Below are positions 60,074 to 64,000 of a stretch of DNA of 64,000 bases, piece by piece (within the stretch, counting starts at the first letter, position 1; every line of letters starts with the position of its first letter). Below the pieces are notes generated by a model. That model was given only the letters and a program-made list of their open reading frames with translations. It searched no databases and had not been told where the DNA came from. A program made the position numbers and the translations under genes. Source of the stretch: Phymorhynchus buccinoides (Eukaryota; Mollusca; Gastropoda; Neogastropoda; Raphitomidae); contig CM065694.1 of NCBI GenBank assembly GCA_017654935.2, forward strand, positions 2,563,876 to 2,627,875, given 5' to 3'.

Positions 60074-60203
60074 ATGTCGGGGCAAAGTATTATGGACAGA
60101 ATGGCTGCGGCCAAACACAGTATTGCTGGCCAAAATTTGGCGAAAGCAGTGTGCAAAGCAACCACGGAGGAAATCATCGGACCCAAAAGAAAACATCTTG
60201 ATT
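60074..60203 (+). CDS. PICALM/AP180-type clathrin assembly protein, exon 1
   Basis: 43 codons plus one base before the consensus donor GTGAGT at 60204. Starts M-S-G-Q-S-I-M-D-R and continues [27 protein letters not shown]. This is the N-terminus of the ANTH domain; in the family it recruits clathrin and AP-2 at PtdIns(4,5)P2-rich plasma membrane during endocytosis. The inositol-lipid motif K-x9-K-x-(K/R)-(H/Y) is complete: K28, K38, K40, H41. The exon ends in phase 1 with T, consistent with a following Tyr (H-L-D-Y in family members). No second ANTH exon is visible before 64000, so intron 1 exceeds 3.8 kb. Residue identity is with the family in general; I cannot say PICALM versus AP180. Confidence 0.85.
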
Positions 60204-61245
60204 GTGAGTACCGGTTAAGTTGATCGCTGTTGTTTTAGACAAAGCATTTGTGCAAAATTGTGCATGTTTTGCTCTTTGTTTCCTTTCCTTATATTTAACT
60301 AAGAAAACGAAACCAAAACAAGATTTCCACTGCAGACTTGAGTCGCCAAAAAGTTCCAAGTTTGATGACAAAGTCTGCAGTGACCGTCATCAGATCGATT
60401 TTCGTCGGTCATTGACATGAGCTGAGTCACTGACCGGCGACAATAAAGAGCTCACCGAAGAAAGGCAATACTTTCTGCATGTGCTCATGTTTTTGCGCTT
60501 GTGCAATTCTACTCTGTGGGTGACACATTTCCTTTGAATTTGGCGTGCTTTTTGAATTGTTAAAACTAGATAAGTACAGTCATGCCAACGCCCTTTATCT
60601 ACCCATTTTGCAATCTTCTAAATTACCTTCATTGATTTTAAATGAGCTTCTGAATGGGTGTGTACAATATCCCATGTGAGTTGTGTGTGTGATGAGAGAT
60701 TGTGTCATCAGAGACTCAGAGAGAGAGAGAGATGAGAGAGAGGTGTGCAATAAAAATAATAAACAAGCAAAACACCATGCCATTAAAATGGAACTAAATG
60801 TGTGTGTGTGTGCATGCACATCCGCACACTCCCCCTCTTTCTAAAAATGTGGTTATTAATTCACTTTGTAGCATTAACGGCTTGATTAGTCCCCCTACTC
60901 TACTACAACTCTACTACTAGTACTACTACTACTACTCGGAAGTACTATTTTACCAAATTTTGTTAGAAAACTAGAATTAAGTTAATATAGGTTGCAGGTA
61001 TGCAACTGCAATGGTTTATGCATAGCTGCCAACCATTCCTTTTTTCCCGGAATGTTTCCGTTTTCTGGCCGCGATTTCCGCTTTTCTGATGTATAGGAGA
61101 AAAAAATCCGTATTCCAAGATTTCAACAACAACATAAACCGCTTAAAATCGAGTTGAGTCGACATGCGTGCGGATTTCCAATGCCGATCCATCTTTTCCA
61201 ACCCGGAAACCATATTCTGCGCATGCGTAAAAACTTCTGGCCAAG
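60204..61245. other. PICALM-like intron 1, proximal part
   Basis: Non-coding. Short GA and TG tracts at 60717-60742 and 60799-60812, and an ACTACT run at 60908-60937. Confidence 0.5.
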
Positions 61246-61497
61246 ATGGCGTCAAAGAAAAAGCGTGCTGGGGGGGGGGGTTGAACAGTCGGGCCTACCA
61301 GAAGTTTGTTCCCCGATATAAGAAGAATTTTCCGTATATTTACGAGTCTTGACAAGGCGAAACAAAAATGGTATGCCGTCTGCACAGTATGTCAGAATGA
61401 TTTCAAAATTTTGCACGGGGATTGAAGTGACATCACCCAGCGCGAGTAGACGGACAAGTGTAAGACTAAGAGTCCGAATACGAAAGTCGGAAAGTAG
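61246..61497 (+). pseudogene. Decayed BED-type zinc-finger, transposase-like sequence
   Basis: ATG at 61246 gives M-A-S-K-K-K-R-A-G-G and hits a stop after an 11-G run (61270-61280). In the next frame it reads N-S-R-A-Y-Q-K-F-V-P-R-Y-K-K-N-F-P-Y-I, then Q-G-E-T-K, then W-Y-A-V-C-T-V-C-Q-N-D-F and H-G-D...S-D-I-T. The C-x2-C and spacing to the S-D-(I/V)-T segment match N-terminal zinc fingers of hAT-like or related transposon-derived proteins. Three in-frame stops (TGA, TGA, TAG) and loss of the second His pair mark a pseudogene. Confidence 0.5.
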
Positions 61498-61675
61498 AAG
61501 TCTCCCGCTGTGAAGAAGACGCCTTCGATAGCGTAATGTTTCTCTTCCAAAACGGACAACAGTTCAATCAATGTAGAGGTAGGTGTTTATTTTGAAAGAG
61601 TTTTTGTTTATTGAAAAGAAAAGAAACGTCACGTTATTTTTCCATTTCTCTTCTAATGTAATGATTACAATGCCA

Positions 61676-61686
61676 GTCTCTCTCTC

Positions 61687-61757
<71 letters not shown>
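61676..61757. repeat. (CT)n microsatellite
   Basis: 82 bp of CT with one CA and one TT interruption. Confidence 0.95.
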
Positions 61758-62192
61758 AACGCTGTTCATTGGGTATTAGCTTTTTTGACCAATTATTACC
61801 AGTCTCTGGACTTGGGGTCAATCTCCCCCCTTCTCGCTTGTTATCACTAAATGTGGTGACTATAACTTTTATAACTAATATCCCATGCACACTCCCAAAG
61901 TTATCAGGATGGGGATTGTCCACCAAACAGCAAATTTCCGCCAAAATGATAATTGCTTTTCCGCTCGAAAAACAGAGTGCCGAAAACCCACAAAAAATTA
62001 ACTATCTTTCGCCATTATTCTTGCTGTTTTAGGGCTTCAATTACCCAAAAAAGCTTCAGCATTACCCCTTTGAACCCTACTACAGGCCTTCTGCCGGCCC
62101 CCAGACCCCCGCTTTCAAGCTTCTTAGTTCTGCGGCCCCAGACCCCCGCTTTTCAGCTTTTTATTGCTTTTCCAATTCCCATGCCTGGTTAT

Positions 62193-62632
62193 AGTCTTAT
62201 ACACAAAACTCAGATTTTGTTATTAAATGTTCTTACTATTAATTATTGTCAATCATATAGGCGCAGTGGTCTCAGTCTGGGGGGAAAGGTATCGCCTTAT
62301 ACTTAGGCACACACAAAAACATATGTTTGTTTCCGGTTTCCCGACCGACCCTATTTTTTTGCCACCGACCCTAAACTTTTTTTTGACGAATGGGAAAAAA
62401 AGAAAAGAAAAAGAAAGTAAGCGAGCAAACAGAAACATAAAACATAAGTGCAAAAGTATACACTGTTTTGTTTTATTAAAATATATAAATACATTCACAC
62501 ACATGGACCAAACACAAGTTAAAAAGAAGAAGCCTAGTAGTAGTAGTAGTACCTACCTACCCTATTTTTTCAAACTGATGAAACCCCAGACAGACTTCTT
62601 TTTGATGGGCTTATAGTCCGAAAATTATGGTA
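62193..62632. mobile_element. ACCGTAWTTT-type MITE, copy 1, interrupted
   Basis: 62193-62305 matches the interior of copy 2 (CAGATTTTGTTATTAAATG, GGCGCAGTGGTCTCAG, CGCCTTATAC). The expected right end GGGCTTATAGTCCGAAAATT and TATGGTA is about 295 bp further on (62603-62632). The intervening block, with two CCGACCCTA-type segments, is a candidate insertion. Confidence 0.5.
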
Positions 62633-62777
62633 AATCAAATGTGTTTTTTGTTTTGGGTGGTTTTTCAATTTTTGTTTTTGTTTGTTATTTCATCAGTGGG
62701 GGGTTTTCTCCAAGCAAAATCAGACTGATAGTACTCAAGTAGTTTAATTAACAGAACAGATAATGTAAATTATGAGT

Positions 62778-62953
62778 TACCGTATTTTACGGACTACCAA
62801 GGCGCACCTGATTATAAGGCGCACCCCCCAACTTTCACACAAAATTCAGATTTTTGTTATTATAGTTTCTTACTATATTATCAGACACATTATAATGCGC
62901 AGGGGTCTCAGACTAGGAAAAAAGTATGGCCTAATAGTCCGCAAAATACGGTA
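62778..62953. mobile_element. ACCGTAWTTT-type MITE, copy 2
   Basis: TA, then CCGTATTTTACGGACTA; the right end is TAGTCCGCAAAATACGG, then TA. 172 bp between the TA pairs, no transposase. Inner ends also pair (GGCGCACC and GGCCTAATAG region, weaker). This end sequence belongs to a widespread MITE type in animals; superfamily left open. Confidence 0.8.
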
Positions 62954-63800
62954 TTCACTTATTGGTTTTACTGAATGTAAAATTTTATACTTACTAATAC
63001 TTGTCTCTATTTTGTCACCACACACTCTATGATACTCAAGGCTAAATAAGAATTTTTAGCCTTTCTTCAATCATAGGAAGGCCTAGTAACATACATGACG
63101 TAAACACGTAAACAACTTGTGATGCAATGTCGCCAATGATGGAAAAAAACCCACTTTCTATGACCAATAATGAAATTTAATGCAAGGATACCTTTTTTGT
63201 CATTATCTACAATATTGTTTTTGTTTTGGACAATCCAATCTTGTAGATCTTTATTTCATATTGGTCATAGTAAGTTTATTTGTCATCATTTTTACTTATA
63301 TTAAGTGATGTCACTGTCCATTGTCAATTTTATTATTGCATCACAAGTTGTTTGCGTCTTTACATCATGTGTGTCACTATTTCATGTCTATGCTTAGCAC
63401 TGGACAACGGGTTGAACCCGAAACGTCGTGATTTGTTTTGATCTGTGTTGTGACTCTTGTAACTGAACCCAGCAGTTGTCTTCGTTTCTTCAAATTATAT
63501 TTTTAGGATTTGTTTAAGTCAAGTTGTTAACTGGGCGGCCCTGGACCCCTGCCTTGCAGGATTTTTAAATTTTCCCAGGAGCACCCATGCAGTCAATTTC
63601 TTCAGTTTCTCCAGACCATGTTTCTTTGTTCCTAAACAAGGTTTTTATTAAAGATTTGAATTGTTACATTGTTTGTAATTGTAAAGATCTAAGCTAAAAT
63701 TAGTAAAATGACGTGACAAACTGTTAACATTTAAACATTTTTTTTTTTTTTTTTTATTATTAAATCATATAATGATAACAAAAATTATAATATGAGAGAT
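62954..63800. other. Non-coding stretch holding a foldback and a Penelope-type motif
   Basis: Contains the foldback at 63089-63374 and GTTGAACCCGAAACGTCGTG at 63410, a motif I associate with Penelope-like element ends. A T-run of about 20 lies at 63738-63757. No gene. Confidence 0.4.
63089..63374. mobile_element. Foldback element, ~286 bp
   Basis: Outer arms AAACAACTTGTGATGCAAT (63110) and ATTGCATCACAAGTTGTTTG (63337) are complementary; inner arms TCTATGACCAATAATGAAAT (63157) and ATTTCATATTGGTCATAGTA (63254) also pair. A weaker middle section contains small indels. No coding content. Confidence 0.7.
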
Positions 63801-64000
63801 TTAACCCTTGTCAATTCACTGCCAGCCATATTTCAGCCAAAATGTTTCCATTAAATTTACCTGGGTAGAGAACAAAATCCATCTGCATGCAGTATTGGGG
63901 ATTCATTCTTCTGTGACATACATGTATATAAAATAAGGTCTATCTTTACTTCCCAAAACTAAGACAATAGGGTCTTTGGATAATATGAACCCCATTTGAT
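63801..64000 (+). mobile_element. piggyBac-type MITE, copy 2 (uninterrupted, truncated by window end)
   Basis: TTAA, then CCCTTGTCAATTCACTGCC; internal GCCAGCCATATTTCAGCC, ACCTGGGTAGAGAACAAAAT, ATAAAATAAGGTCTA, then CTTCCCAAAACTAAGACAAT without interruption. This is the reference empty site for the LINE insertion at 4534. The right end lies beyond 64000. Confidence 0.85.

Overview
The window looks like a non-coding-rich piece of an animal nuclear genome. My best guess is a gastropod or related mollusc: it carries intron-split animal genes, tRNA-derived SINEs whose body and 3' domain resemble repeats I associate with gastropods, an I-group non-LTR retrotransposon, a Penelope fragment, and very dense GA/CT and CA/TG microsatellites. 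The species is an inference; no database search was possible. About 500 N at 54616-55114 mark an assembly gap.

Three protein-coding loci can be read with confidence. (1) 1921-18051 (+): a complete four-exon secreted C-type lectin of 274 residues (signal peptide, coiled coil, six-cysteine lectin domain with a QPD motif), joined by phase-consistent splice sites. (2) 24137-25693 (+): a full-length single-exon UDP-glycosyltransferase (518 aa, C-terminal membrane anchor, KPKTE tail) with a probable 5'UTR splice acceptor. (3) 60074-60203 (+): the first coding exon of a PICALM/AP180-type clathrin assembly protein, whose other exons lie beyond the window. A tRNA-Val(UAC) gene sits at 33711-33783. Weaker minus-strand exon candidates are at 40633-40902, 37811-38125 and 48798-48844.

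Layout. 1-1920: retroelement debris and a GA array. 1921-18051: lectin gene. Its second intron holds a piggyBac-type MITE (TTAA ends) split by a 9.08-kb I-group LINE with an 11-bp target duplication; its third intron holds a 35-copy, 77-bp satellite. 18.5-23.8 kb: microsatellites, a G-rich block, foldback elements, a CR1-like 3' end, a 37-bp minisatellite. 24.1-25.7 kb: UGT. 25.8-29.5 kb: GA, CT and 1.2 kb of CA/CG repeats. 29.5-35 kb: AT-rich DNA, tRNA-Val, a SINE cluster. 35-42.3 kb: long CA array, Tigger-like MITE, candidate exons, and a 22-copy minisatellite whose every unit carries a splice-acceptor-like site. 42.5-58.5 kb: dispersed repeat pairs, SINEs, a GC-rich island, the gap, a Penelope GIY-YIG fragment. 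58.6-64 kb: PICALM-like promoter, exon 1 and intron 1, with a decayed zinc-finger transposase-like sequence, MITEs, and a second, uninterrupted copy of the TTAA MITE at the window end.

The genes do not form an operon or pathway. What connects the window is its repeat ecology: nested transposons that can be dated relative to each other, SINE copies whose 3' end resembles the LINE 3' end, and microsatellites seeded at retroelement tails.
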